A stretch of DNA of 64,000 nt from Cytophagaceae bacterium (GTDB taxonomy: Bacteria > Bacteroidota > Bacteroidia > Cytophagales > Spirosomataceae): contig JAIYBU010000011.1 of NCBI GenBank assembly GCA_027488335.1, positions 1 through 64,000 of the forward strand, given 5' to 3'. The notes beneath the pieces are model-generated. The model was not told where the DNA came from. It saw only the letters and a program-made list of their open reading frames with translations, and made no database searches. The position numbers were made by a program, and so were the translations under genes. Numbering within the stretch: the stretch's first letter is position 1; every line of letters starts with the position of its first letter. Below, one piece after another: positions 43,825 through 52,650 of this stretch.

Positions 43825-44682
43825 TTATTTAGGCACATAAGATTTCGGAATACTAAATGCAAAACCTGGGCTTTGGTCGAGGGCTTCAATCTTATTATGT
43901 TGCAAATTTATGGAAGTTTGCACAACCCTACCATCTTTTTTGGCATCAATCTTAGCTCTAATATCCTGCGGGAATATCAAATCGGTGATAGCCAGGAAAT
44001 TAGAATAATCAATTTCCATTTTGCTATCGCCCGTTTCATCGCTGGCATTTACTTTTTGAAGTTTCAGATTAGCTTCGGCAATGCTATTTTCAATGCTGAC
44101 AAAACCTTCTTTTTGTTTTATCACAAAGCTACCCTCTTGCTTCTCCACGACATCGGTTTCACGTTTTTTGATTGGCATATTTCCAATCAAAATAGACTGA
44201 ACGAGGTCATAATTAATATTAAAATTGAACTGTTTGCTCAAACTCGCAAAATCATATTTGTAATACGTGCGATGCAAACGGTCTAAGAAAATAACCGAAT
44301 CTTTGGTGATAATTCCTCTTGCTCCTTCCAACCCAACTACAATCGACAACCAAATGATACTGTCTTTCTTGATGTGAATGTTTACTGGAAAACTCTGCTC
44401 TTCACTGCCTGTCGAGACATAATTTACCTTTGATTTAATATTGAGATAGTTGAAATCAATTTCGGCGGGTTTTACGTCAATTTTAGCAACAACGGGAACA
44501 TCTTTAGAGGGTTTTACTTTTGCAACCTCTTCGGTAAGTAAAACTGGTTTTTCGGTTCTCATCATTTGAGAGTCCAGCGTATCAACGGCAACAATCTCTT
44601 TTTTGTGCATCTTGTGTCGCTTGCACGATGAAACCAAAAGAATCACAAAAAAACTAAGTATCAGAAAAGAATATTTTGACAT
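43825..44682 (-). CDS. DUF4292 lipoprotein
   Basis: Lipoprotein of 285 residues (Cys at residue 20, LLVSSCKRH). The mature part matches DUF4292, a family placed near the LolA/LolB fold (an unclosed beta-barrel that binds lipid): FNYLNIKSKVNY, IWLSIVVGLEGARGIITKDSV and a tyrosine-rich LHRTYYKYD. A lipoprotein-carrier-like role is inference. It lies between the TPR gene and the EnvC-like gene in the same orientation with gaps of about 60 and 50 bp, an order seen in many Bacteroidota. Confidence 0.83.
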   Translation of the reverse strand: MSKYSFLILSFFVILLVSSCKRHKMHKKEIVAVDTLDSQMMRTEKPVLLTEEVAKVKPSKDVPVVAKIDVKPAEIDFNYLNIKSKVNYVSTGSEEQSFPVNIHIKKDSIIWLSIVVGLEGARGIITKDSVIFLDRLHRTYYKYDFASLSKQFNFNINYDLVQSILIGNMPIKKRETDVVEKQEGSFVIKQKEGFVSIENSIAEANLKLQKVNASDETGDSKMEIDYSNFLAITDLIFPQDIRAKIDAKKDGRVVQTSINLQHNKIEALDQSPGFAFSIPKSYVPK

Positions 44683-44715
44683 TTTATGGTTAGTTTATTT
44701 CTCCATTCAAAATCC

Positions 44716-44744
44716 TGTGAACTGCCAACATGTGGACGATTGAC
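44716..44744. repeat. Heptamer array abutting the TPR gene stop
   Basis: Units TGTGAAC and TGCCAAC, an 8-nt ATGTGGAC, and GATTGAC run from 44716 to 44744, ending one base before the TPR stop codon on the opposite strand. Same family as the arrays at 4405 and 52630. Confidence 0.5.
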
Positions 44745-46469
44745 TTACTCAATCAAAGCCCCAGACTGAATCTTTTTATCAATATTTTTACTATTTTCGC
44801 CCATTGAGCGAGCTTTTTTCCATTGTTCTATGGCTTTATCTTTTTCGCCAAGCTGAAACAAAACATCGCCATAATGCTCAACGATTGTGCCGCTTACACC
44901 TTTTTCTTGCTTTATGGCACGCTCCAGAAATTCACGTGCTTTTTGGTATTCTTTCATGGTGTAAAGCACCCATGCGTGTGTATCGAGGTAGGTGGCATTA
45001 TCGCCAAACTTATCAGTCAAACGAGTTGATAACTGCACTGCTCGGCTGAGTTTATCCTTACGCATCGACAAATAATAACTGTAATTATTCAGTACGTGTT
45101 CATAGTCAGGGTCGGTTTTCAAAACCGCCTCGTATGCTTCGTCCGATTTAGCATATTTTTTTAATTCGTTATAGGTATCGCCCAAAAGTGCATTTACGTG
45201 CTTGCCCAATTCAGCATTATCCACCGATAGATTTCTTGCTTCTTCGAGCGAAGAAACGGCTTTTTGATAATCTTTTTTAACAAAATTGGCAAAACCATTG
45301 TGATACCAAAAAAACGATTGATTCGGAAAATATTCAATGGCTTCTTCTGAATGTTTCGCCAAACTATCAACGTGATTTAGTTTAGCATCTAACTCAACAA
45401 TAGCCAACCAAACTTCAAAAACCGATTTATCGAACTGCGTTGATTTTACATAATTATCACGAGCGGCTGCCATTTCGCCTTTTTTCATCAATAAATCGCC
45501 CAAAACTACGTAGCCTTTTGCTTCATTGGGCGACTGTTTGATTAATTCCTGTGTCAGTGTCAGTAAGCTTTCTAAGGTTTTATCGCTGTTGTCTTCTTTC
45601 ATCATGAGCATATAGCTACTCAAAATCTTGTATTTAACCTCAACAGGAAGATTTTTGTTAACAAAGGCTACTTGAAGTTCTTCATTGCACTTGGTAAGCT
45701 CATTTTGTTTTCGATAAATCTCGGCCAATAAAACGTGGGCTTCGGCAAAATCTGGATTTTTCTTCAACGAGTTTTTCAACATCGTAATGGCTTGGTCGTA
45801 GCGTTCGTTCGAGATTAAAATCTGAGCTTGTTGCACCACATATTCGGGTTCAGTTGGTTCTGAGGCAATCAGGCGGTCGCCTTCTTCAATGGCTTTTTCG
45901 AGCTTGTTTTGTTTCAGATAAATCAATTGTTTTTGGCGAGTGATTTCTTCACTCACACCAATCGTACGTTCGATTTTGTTGTAAATATCAACGGCATCCG
46001 AAAATTTTTCTTGCAAAATATAAACATTCGATAAATCAAGATAATTGTCAACATCTTGCGGAAATTTATCAGCCAACTTCTCATACATTTCAGCCGCATC
46101 CTTGTAACGCTTCTGTTTAGTGTAGATTTCGCCCAAAAACTTTCTATAAAACTTATTGGTATCATCGAGTTTGAGTGCTTTTTCGCTATAAACCGTCGCA
46201 TTGGCAAGGTCGCTGTTAGCGTAGTATGCCTTTGCAACCATATAGTTTACACCCGCACTTGTAGGATTTCCTTCGGCGGCTTTTTTGAACAATGGAATCG
46301 CTTTATCGTAAGTTTCGGCAATGAAATATTTCATACCCTCTACGAAATACGCTTCCGATTTTAAATCTTTTTCCGAAATGCCTTCGCTTTCAGGTTTTCT
46401 ATTTTTCTGAGCTTCCGAAAACATCGGCAAAGCAACCAAAGCTAAATATACGATTTGTTTGAATCTCAT
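44745..46469 (-). CDS. Tetratricopeptide repeat protein, exported
   Basis: A 574-residue protein with a signal peptide (MRFKQIVYLALVALPMFSEAQ) and TPR repeats along almost all its length (for example VNYMVAKAYYANSDLANATVYS and AHVLLAEIYRKQNE, each ending in short A/Y helices). It probably serves as a periplasmic or outer-membrane-facing scaffold. It heads the unit with DUF4292 and the EnvC-like protein, suggesting a shared role in envelope growth or lipid/lipoprotein handling. I chose ATG 46469; an in-frame TTG at 46580 would add a basic stretch without family support. Confidence 0.88.
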   Translation of the reverse strand: MRFKQIVYLALVALPMFSEAQKNRKPESEGISEKDLKSEAYFVEGMKYFIAETYDKAIPLFKKAAEGNPTSAGVNYMVAKAYYANSDLANATVYSEKALKLDDTNKFYRKFLGEIYTKQKRYKDAAEMYEKLADKFPQDVDNYLDLSNVYILQEKFSDAVDIYNKIERTIGVSEEITRQKQLIYLKQNKLEKAIEEGDRLIASEPTEPEYVVQQAQILISNERYDQAITMLKNSLKKNPDFAEAHVLLAEIYRKQNELTKCNEELQVAFVNKNLPVEVKYKILSSYMLMMKEDNSDKTLESLLTLTQELIKQSPNEAKGYVVLGDLLMKKGEMAAARDNYVKSTQFDKSVFEVWLAIVELDAKLNHVDSLAKHSEEAIEYFPNQSFFWYHNGFANFVKKDYQKAVSSLEEARNLSVDNAELGKHVNALLGDTYNELKKYAKSDEAYEAVLKTDPDYEHVLNNYSYYLSMRKDKLSRAVQLSTRLTDKFGDNATYLDTHAWVLYTMKEYQKAREFLERAIKQEKGVSGTIVEHYGDVLFQLGEKDKAIEQWKKARSMGENSKNIDKKIQSGALIE

Positions 46470-46651
46470 TGTTAATTTTTGTAGTAGCTTTCCAACGCTT
46501 AAAAACACTAAATATTGCAAGTGTTTATGTCGCAAGATTCTTGCCAAAGAATAGCCAAAGTTCTTAATTTTTCTTGACAAAACAGCTATATTCGCCCCAT
46601 TCTTTTGATGTTCGGCGTCAAAAACAGTTTATTTTGGCAAGATAATTGAAC

Positions 46652-46659
46652 TATTTTTG
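46652..46659 (+). promoter_or_regulatory. Candidate -7 element for TMTC-like gene
   Basis: TATTTTTG fits TAnnTTTG and lies 24 bases upstream of the ATG. TTTTG at 46632-46636 is 15 bases upstream, slightly closer than typical for a -33 element. Confidence 0.35.
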
Positions 46660-46683
46660 TGAAACCTAATAGTACCCATTGAA

Positions 46684-48741
46684 ATGGCAAAGCAAAAATC
46701 ATCAGTAAAACCCATTGCTAAGAAAGAAATCGGACAACCTGTTGTAGTCGAACAACAGACTGTTAATCAACAAATTAGCTCAACACTCGAACAAAACCTT
46801 AGCCGCTGGATTCCAGCCATATTTTCAGCCCTTATTTTTGTCAGTTACTTTCCAGTATGGCAGAATACCTTCGTTTGGGACGATAAACCTTATATTATCC
46901 TGAATGATTATGTAAAAAACTTCGACCTTAAAGGGCTTTTAACCGAATATCATGTGGGTAACTACCACCCACTCACAATGCTCTCGCTTGCTATTGAGTA
47001 CGCACTCGTGAAAGAGCAAACGTGGCTTTATCACCTCGATAATCTTATTTTGCATACACTCAATAGTTGGTTGGTTTTTAAGCTTATTCAGAAACTCAAC
47101 GGTAGCTTTTGGGTAGCATTTTTTACGGGAGCGTTGTTTGCCATTCATCCACTACATGTGGAGTCGGTAGCGTGGGCAGCCGAGCGTAAAGACGTACTTT
47201 ATACGATATTTTTATTGCTTTCTTTGTGGTACTACATAAAATTCGATGAAACCCAAGACAAAAAATGGTATGTGGTTTCTATCCTACTCTTTTTGGCCTC
47301 GTGTTTGTCGAAAGGTATGGCAGTGGTTTTACCAGCTTTATTGATTATTACTGATTATTGTTTCTTGAAAAAGCCAATCAATGCGAAGCTTTTCATCAAT
47401 AAAATCCCTTATTTTGTTCTGACGTTCTTTTTTGCCTACATGGCCACTCACGCACAAAAAGATGCGGGTGCCGATGCAACTTCGGTGATTTCTCAGGCTT
47501 ATACATTGGGCGAACGCATCTTGATGTCATGCTACGCATTTTGTTTTTATTGGGTAAAAACTCTCATTCCTTTCAAACTATATGCGTTTTATCCTTACCC
47601 AGGAAAACCCAATGGTAGCCTTCCAGCTATCTATTCGGGGGCTTTTCTTGGTGTGATTTTACTGGTTGGAGCAATCTTATGGTTTGGCCGCAACGACAAA
47701 CGTATATGGTGGGCAGGTGCGTTTTTCTTGATTGCTGTTTCTACGGTCTTGCAGTTTCCGTTTCCTGTGGGTAGTGCCATCGTGGCCGACCGTTATTATT
47801 ACCTTTCATCTATCGGGCCTTTGTTTTTATTGGGGCTTGCCTTCAATCGGTTCTACCAAAAAAGTAAGGCAGCTTTGCCAGTTTTCGCAATCGTTGCTTT
47901 AGGTTTGTGTGCATTAAGTTTCAAACAAACAGGTACTTGGAAGAATGGTTTGACACTCTTCACTCCTGCCGATAAAGAATTCCCGAACGATGCCATGATT
48001 TTGAGTAATTTGGGCTGGTATTACTTAGAAAATAAAGAATTTCCGACCTCGAAAGGCTATTTAATGCGTGCCGATGATGGTGGTTTTAAGAATGGTGATG
48101 TTTGCCGAACAATCGGTTCAATGTTTTTGGATGAAGGCGATAGTAAAACTGCCCTTAAATATTTTGAAAGAGCAACGCAGTATTTACCCAAAACCAACCG
48201 CACAAACTGGTTATTGGGAACAGCACATTATCGTTTAGGAAATATGGCAGAAGCCGAAAAATATTACCGTGAAACCGTAGCTAACGAACCCAAAAATGCC
48301 GAATATCTGAATGTTTGGGGCTTATCGCTTACGGGATTGAATAGATTTGAGGAATCTCGCAAAGTTTTTGATGATGCGATTAAGCTAAATCCGCAGCTTT
48401 GGGATGCTTACTTAAACCATTCTTACACATACAGACTCGAAAAGAAATTTGACCAAGAAATAAAGGAATTAGACTCTTTACTGACTAAAAATCCCGATTA
48501 TTTGACGGCTTACCGCAATATTGGTGTGACGTACGTTGACGTCAAGCAAGATGATAAAGCCATTGAATACTGGAAAAAAGGAGCAGAACGAGATAATACT
48601 GGCGAATACGAATATAATATTGGAATAAACTACGTAGCTCGTGGAGATATAAAAACCGCTACCGAATGGTACATAAAATCAGCCAAAGAAGGCAACGCTA
48701 ATGCGAAAGGAATTTTGGAGAAAAATGGGGTGAAATATTAA
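46684..48741 (+). CDS. TMTC-like membrane protein with TPR domain
   Basis: A 685-residue protein with about ten transmembrane helices in residues 35-430 followed by TPR repeats to the end. The loop FAIHPLHVESVAWAAERKDVLYT is the signature of the bacterial relatives of TMTC O-mannosyltransferases (GT-C type), so transfer of a sugar from a lipid carrier to protein is a reasonable inference; early Asp residues (WDDKP) would be candidate catalytic residues. Its TPR part resembles that of eukaryotic TMTCs in order. Divergent from the TPR gene, convergent with xylA. Confidence 0.83.
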   Translation: MAKQKSSVKPIAKKEIGQPVVVEQQTVNQQISSTLEQNLSRWIPAIFSALIFVSYFPVWQNTFVWDDKPYIILNDYVKNFDLKGLLTEYHVGNYHPLTMLSLAIEYALVKEQTWLYHLDNLILHTLNSWLVFKLIQKLNGSFWVAFFTGALFAIHPLHVESVAWAAERKDVLYTIFLLLSLWYYIKFDETQDKKWYVVSILLFLASCLSKGMAVVLPALLIITDYCFLKKPINAKLFINKIPYFVLTFFFAYMATHAQKDAGADATSVISQAYTLGERILMSCYAFCFYWVKTLIPFKLYAFYPYPGKPNGSLPAIYSGAFLGVILLVGAILWFGRNDKRIWWAGAFFLIAVSTVLQFPFPVGSAIVADRYYYLSSIGPLFLLGLAFNRFYQKSKAALPVFAIVALGLCALSFKQTGTWKNGLTLFTPADKEFPNDAMILSNLGWYYLENKEFPTSKGYLMRADDGGFKNGDVCRTIGSMFLDEGDSKTALKYFERATQYLPKTNRTNWLLGTAHYRLGNMAEAEKYYRETVANEPKNAEYLNVWGLSLTGLNRFEESRKVFDDAIKLNPQLWDAYLNHSYTYRLEKKFDQEIKELDSLLTKNPDYLTAYRNIGVTYVDVKQDDKAIEYWKKGAERDNTGEYEYNIGINYVARGDIKTATEWYIKSAKEGNANAKGILEKNGVKY

Positions 48742-48820
48742 TTGAGAATTGGAAATTGAGAATTGAGAATTATTTAAAGTTTAGACCAAACATAATTTTC
48801 AATTCTCAATTTCCAATTGA
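48741..48820. terminator. Inverted heptamer arrays, bidirectional terminator-like hairpin
   Basis: Five heptamers of the ATTGAGA type at 48741-48775 begin at the last base of the TMTC-like stop codon. Opposite-sense heptamers follow at 48792-48820. The inner 27 bases of each side (48747-48773, 48792-48818) pair with one mismatch around an 18-base loop. It sits between the convergent TMTC-like and xylA genes, a natural place for a two-way terminator. Confidence 0.65.
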
Positions 48821-48821
48821 A

Positions 48822-50162
48822 TTATATGTACTGATTGATAATCATTTCAAATAATTCTTGCTTACCGCTGATTTGTTGAGGCTCGCCAGTTGCCAATGCA
48901 ATGCGGTGCAAGTCAGCTAAACCTAATTTACCAGCTTCAAAAGCAGCACCATCTCCGTTATCAAACGAAGCGTAGCGATTCGCACGAAGTTTTTTGTATT
49001 CCGATTTTTCAAGAATATCGTTTGCAATCAACAGTGCACGTGCAAACGCATCCATTCCTGAGATATGAGCAATGAAAATATCTTCTAAATCAGTTGAGTT
49101 TCTACGAGTCTTCGCATCGAAGTTGATACCACCCGTTTTGAATCCACCCGCCTCAACGATAATCAACATTGATTCCGTTAATTCATATAAATCAATCGGG
49201 AATTGGTCTGTATCCCAACCATTTTGGTAGTCTCCACGGTTAGCATCGATACTTCCCAACATACCTGCATCAACCGCCATTTGCAATTCATGAGCAAACG
49301 TATGACCTGCTAAAGTAGCGTGGTTTACCTCTAAGTTTAATTGGAAATCTTTATCCAAACCATACTGACGCAAGAAACCGATTACAGTCTGAGCATCGTA
49401 ATCGTATTGGTGTTTCGATGGCTCGCAAGGTTTTGGCTCAATGTAGAATTTACCAGTAAATCCTTGTGAACGTGCATAGTCACGTGAGATTGTAAGGAAC
49501 TGACCCAAGTGGTCGATTTCTTTCTTAGTATTTGTGTTCAACAAAGACATATAACCTTCACGACCTCCCCAGAATACATAACCTTCACCACCTAAAGCAA
49601 TAGTAGCATCAATAGCGTTTTTCACTTGAAAACCTCCGTGAGCTACTACCGAGAAATCAGGGTTTGTTGAAGCACCATTCATATAACGCTTGTGCGAAAA
49701 CAAGTTGGCAGTTCCCCAAAGCAATTTCATGCCACTTTCTGCTTGCTTTTGTTTTGCTAAAGAAACGATTTCTTCTAAATTTTTCTGAAATTCAGCTTGA
49801 GAATTTCCTTCTGGAGCAATATCAGTATCGTGGAAACAGTAGTAAGGCGTTCCGAGTTTTGTCATAAACTCAAATGCTGCATCGAGTTTTTGTTTAGCAG
49901 CATCCATTGAGCTTGAAGCTACATCCCAAGGGAATATTTTTGTTCCTGGACCGAATGGGTCGCCGCCATTACCACAGAATGTATGCCAGTAAGCAGTTGC
50001 AAAACGTAAGTGTTCAGCCATTGTTTTGCCAGCTACCACACGGTTTGCATCGTAATATTTAAACGCTAAATAGTTATTTGATTCTCTTCCTTCGTAAGCG
50101 ATTGCTTCTTTGATAAACGGAAAATACTCTTTTTGGCCAAGAGTTACTTTAAGATTTGACAT
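48822..50162 (-). CDS. xylA: Xylose isomerase
   Basis: Converts D-xylose to D-xylulose; 446 residues, the long (class II) type. Metal and catalytic motifs are present: [10 protein letters not shown] (catalytic His/Asp), [13 protein letters not shown], and [15 protein letters not shown] with its Glu/His, and DANRGD near the C-terminal third. ATG 50162 gives [15 protein letters not shown], the normal class II start; an upstream in-frame start was rejected. xylB, the permease and xylR are not next to it, so it is a solo gene here. Confidence 0.95.
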   Translation of the reverse strand: MSNLKVTLGQKEYFPFIKEAIAYEGRESNNYLAFKYYDANRVVAGKTMAEHLRFATAYWHTFCGNGGDPFGPGTKIFPWDVASSSMDAAKQKLDAAFEFMTKLGTPYYCFHDTDIAPEGNSQAEFQKNLEEIVSLAKQKQAESGMKLLWGTANLFSHKRYMNGASTNPDFSVVAHGGFQVKNAIDATIALGGEGYVFWGGREGYMSLLNTNTKKEIDHLGQFLTISRDYARSQGFTGKFYIEPKPCEPSKHQYDYDAQTVIGFLRQYGLDKDFQLNLEVNHATLAGHTFAHELQMAVDAGMLGSIDANRGDYQNGWDTDQFPIDLYELTESMLIIVEAGGFKTGGINFDAKTRRNSTDLEDIFIAHISGMDAFARALLIANDILEKSEYKKLRANRYASFDNGDGAAFEAGKLGLADLHRIALATGEPQQISGKQELFEMIINQYI

Positions 50163-50449
50163 GATGGTAATATTTTTATTGGTTTTGTTCGGAAATATGA
50201 TGCGAAGTAAATTATTAAGTGTCAATTATACAATTAATTTTTAATAATTATTTTTAGCACGATTATAAAGATTACAAGATAGACAGGATTATTGAAAGTT
50301 GGTTTTGCGAATAAAATGCGTTAACTAAAGATTTTGATTAGATTTTTTCTTTAAATTTGGATATAAATTATGATAGTTATAAAGTTAAAACCAAGGAGTA
50401 TTTTAAAGAAAAAGCCTATGAGTACTTTAGAGATATTTCAGTCATATTA
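50163..50449. repeat. Divergent spacer with 9-nt-spaced repeat at 50261-50294
   Basis: The spacer between xylA and the membrane protein gene has no ORF that I trust. At 50261-50294 there are repeats at 9-nt spacing (GATTATAAA, GATTACAAG, then a diverged unit and ATTATTG). A similar array is at 58612-58638 and related words are at 14496-14539. The xylA promoter must lie in the left part. Confidence 0.5.
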
Positions 50450-51070
50450 ATGAAAAAAACACCCACTTTTAAAAACAAGCCAATACTTATATTAGCCTTT
50501 CTTGCTATTATTATTGTCGCTCCTATCGTCATTTACTTCTTAACTTTTTCAATAAAAAGTAAGCAAACATCCGATTGGTCAAATTTTGCCACTTTCTTTG
50601 CTGCATTTATATCACTTGCGAACTTATTTGTTTTCATATACTTTTCTGAATTGATTTATAAGTACAATTTAAAGAAAGATGAACAAATAGAGGAAAAAGA
50701 AAAACAGATTGAAGCCTTAGAAAAACCCATTTTAGCTTTTAGTAAAACCAAAGAGTCAATATATGAAGTTACGAATATTGGAAGAGGAGCTGCTTTAAAT
50801 GTTAAAGTATTTGTAAATCAAAAAGTACAGGGTGACAAAGATAAGTATAAATGCTGGGGATACCGATGCTACTCGATGTATATTCATCAAACATTATTAC
50901 TTGAAAATACTTCAAATTGTATAGAAATTGGAGCTAAATATACTGATATTTTTGGAAATGAGTTTAACTCCTATATGAAGGATTATTCCTTAAAGATATT
51001 TGATTTACGTCTTGGTTTACCATCAATTCCTTTACTTACCAACCCAGAACCAATACTTCATACTTTGTAA
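50450..51070 (+). CDS. Hypothetical membrane protein, about 206 aa
   Basis: No family recognised. The protein has two transmembrane helices (about residues 13-35 and 48-70, LAIIIVAPIVIYFL and FFAAFISLANLFVFIYF), then a coiled-coil-like charged segment (DEQIEEKEKQIEAL) and a cytoplasmic beta-rich domain with LEKPILAFSKTKESIYEVTNIGRGAALNVKV, a pattern found in many small bacterial membrane proteins of unknown function. A TTG at 50357 would extend it by 31 residues; I prefer ATG 50450. The DNA is more AT-rich than its neighbours, compatible with recent acquisition. Confidence 0.6.
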   Translation: MKKTPTFKNKPILILAFLAIIIVAPIVIYFLTFSIKSKQTSDWSNFATFFAAFISLANLFVFIYFSELIYKYNLKKDEQIEEKEKQIEALEKPILAFSKTKESIYEVTNIGRGAALNVKVFVNQKVQGDKDKYKCWGYRCYSMYIHQTLLLENTSNCIEIGAKYTDIFGNEFNSYMKDYSLKIFDLRLGLPSIPLLTNPEPILHTL

Positions 51071-51083
51071 TTATCCTGTAAAA

Positions 51084-51112
51084 GTAAAGACAGGGCATTG
51101 CCCTATCTCTAC
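51084..51112. terminator. Hairpin at convergent junction before mntH
   Basis: GTAAAGACAGGGC and GCCCTATCTCTAC (51084-51096, 51100-51112) pair with two mismatches around a 3-base loop. The GTARAGACxxGGC...CTCTAC layout is a widespread palindromic repeat type. It follows the membrane protein stop by 13 bases and precedes the mntH stop. Confidence 0.55.
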
Positions 51113-51134
51113 TACAAAAAGAATATTTCCCTCC

Positions 51135-52472
51135 TCAAAACAACGTATCAAACAATAAATAACTATTCAAAGCAATAATAATTGTTGTAACTACCCAAGC
51201 GGTGTATTTTATGTAGGCTGGGTTTACAAATTCGCCCATTTTTAGTTTATCTGATGTAAACATTACCAAAGGTACAACCGCAAAACTCAACTGCAAGGAT
51301 AATATTACTTGGCTTAAAACCAGCAAATCAGAAGTTCCTTTTTCTCCATAAATGATTGCCACAATTAATGCTGGAACGATAGCTAAAAGTCTTGTTATCA
51401 ACCTTCTGAGCCACGGCTTTAGTTGAATATTCAAGAAACCTTCCATTATAATTTGTCCTGCGAGCGTACCTGTGAGTGTAGAGTTTTGTCCCGCCGCCAA
51501 TAGTGCGACAGCAAAGAAAAGCCCTGCCAATTTTACACCCAAAATTGGGTCGAGCAACATATAGGCGTCGGTTATATCGGCCACTTCTTTGTTTCCTGTA
51601 AAATGAAAAGTGGCAGCGGCCATAATCAGAATAGCGGCATTGATAAAGAACGCAATAAACAACGAAGCCGTAGAATCAATAGTGGCATATTTGATAGCAC
51701 TGCGTTTGGCGGCTGGCGTATCTTCTATCTTGCGGGTTTGTACGATACTTGAATGTAAATACAAATTATGCGGCATAACGGTCGCTCCCAAAATACCGAT
51801 GGCAATATAGAGCATTTCGGGGTTGGTTACAATCTGGCTGCTTGGTACAAGTCCTTTTGTAACTGCCACAAAATCAGGGTTAGACGCTAAAATTTCGTAC
51901 CCAAAACAAAGCAAAATTATCAGAATTAAACCTCCAACAATTACTTCAATAATACGAAAACCTTTGTTTTGGAGGAATAAGATAAAAATTACATCAATGG
52001 CTGTTATCAGAATTCCGTAAGTGAGCGGAATATTAAAGAGCAAATTTAAGGCAACGGCCGCTCCGATAACCTCGGCCAAATCGCAGGCGGCAATGGCAAC
52101 TTCGGCCAAAATCCACAGGATAAATGAAACTGGTTTTGAGTACGAATCTCGGCACGCCTGTGCTAAATCTCTGCCCGTAGCAATGCCCAATTTGAGCGAT
52201 AAATGCTGCAAAAGCATCGCAAAAAGATTAGAAATCAGGATAACTGAGAGCAGTGTGTAACCAAATTTTGCTCCGCCCGCAATGTCAGTAGCCCAGTTGC
52301 CAGGGTCCATGTAGCCAACGGCAACCATCAAACCTGGACCGATGAAGGCCGACATTTTTTTCCAAAAACTACCTTTTGTATGTACTTCTATGCTGCCGTG
52401 AACCTCGGGTAATGAAAGACTACTCGTTGTCGAACGCCACGCTTTATTTTTTATGTCGATGTTTTTTTCCAT
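51135..52472 (-). CDS. mntH: Nramp-family divalent metal transporter (MntH)
   Basis: Proton-coupled Mn2+/Fe2+ importer of the inner membrane, 445 residues with about 11 helices. Metal-site signatures are intact: DPGNWATDIAGG in helix 1 and MPHNLYLHS in helix 6. The in-frame ATG at 52505 would add 11 residues of doubtful coding quality; ATG 52472 matches the usual N-terminus (MEKNIDIKNKAW). It is divergent from mntR across a promoter region with two operator boxes, so repression by MntR with bound Mn2+ is expected. Confidence 0.92.
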   Translation of the reverse strand: MEKNIDIKNKAWRSTTSSLSLPEVHGSIEVHTKGSFWKKMSAFIGPGLMVAVGYMDPGNWATDIAGGAKFGYTLLSVILISNLFAMLLQHLSLKLGIATGRDLAQACRDSYSKPVSFILWILAEVAIAACDLAEVIGAAVALNLLFNIPLTYGILITAIDVIFILFLQNKGFRIIEVIVGGLILIILLCFGYEILASNPDFVAVTKGLVPSSQIVTNPEMLYIAIGILGATVMPHNLYLHSSIVQTRKIEDTPAAKRSAIKYATIDSTASLFIAFFINAAILIMAAATFHFTGNKEVADITDAYMLLDPILGVKLAGLFFAVALLAAGQNSTLTGTLAGQIIMEGFLNIQLKPWLRRLITRLLAIVPALIVAIIYGEKGTSDLLVLSQVILSLQLSFAVVPLVMFTSDKLKMGEFVNPAYIKYTAWVVTTIIIALNSYLLFDTLF

Positions 52473-52535
52473 TTGTTGCAAATCCACAATTTTCAATACA
52501 AACATAAAACAAAAAATTTGCCAATCAAAATATAT

Positions 52536-52574
52536 TTTTAGATTAGTCTAAAATTTTGTTTGATTAGACTAAAA
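52536..52574. promoter_or_regulatory. Tandem MntR/DtxR-type operators between mntH and mntR
   Basis: The direct repeat GATTAGWCTAAAA occurs at 52541-52553 and 52562-52574, 21 bp apart (two helical turns, same face). Each contains the 9-bp dyad TTAGNCTAA. The left box lies within an 18-bp inverted repeat TTTTAGA-N4-TCTAAAA (52536-52553). The right box lies exactly between the -33 and -7 elements of the mntR promoter. Confidence 0.8.
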
Positions 52575-52585
52575 ATGTAATTTTG
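52555..52585 (+). promoter_or_regulatory. mntR promoter (Bacteroidota type)
   Basis: TTTG at 52555-52558 and TAATTTTG at 52578-52585, spacer 19 bases, match the -33/-7 consensus of the phylum. The right MntR box sits in the spacer, so binding there would block RNA polymerase: autorepression is expected. Confidence 0.6.
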
Positions 52586-52629
52586 TAGAACTACGGCTGC
52601 CAAGTAGCGGCAATCGACTATTTTTAAAC

Positions 52630-52650
52630 TATCAACTGTGGACAATCAAC
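52630..52650. repeat. Heptamer array spanning the mntR start codon
   Basis: Three contiguous heptamers TATCAAC, TGTGGAC, AATCAAC occupy 52630-52650. The GTG start codon of mntR (52638-52640) is the GTG inside the second unit, and the first codons of the protein (Met-Asp-Asn-Gln) are encoded by the array. A related AATCGAC unit lies at 52612-52618. Confidence 0.65.

Noticed and set aside
45243-45262. TTCTTCG / CGAAGAA palindrome in the TPR gene as another inserted repeat
   Set aside because: The encoded SSLEEAR fits a normal TPR helix and there is no extra length; chance from codon use is enough.
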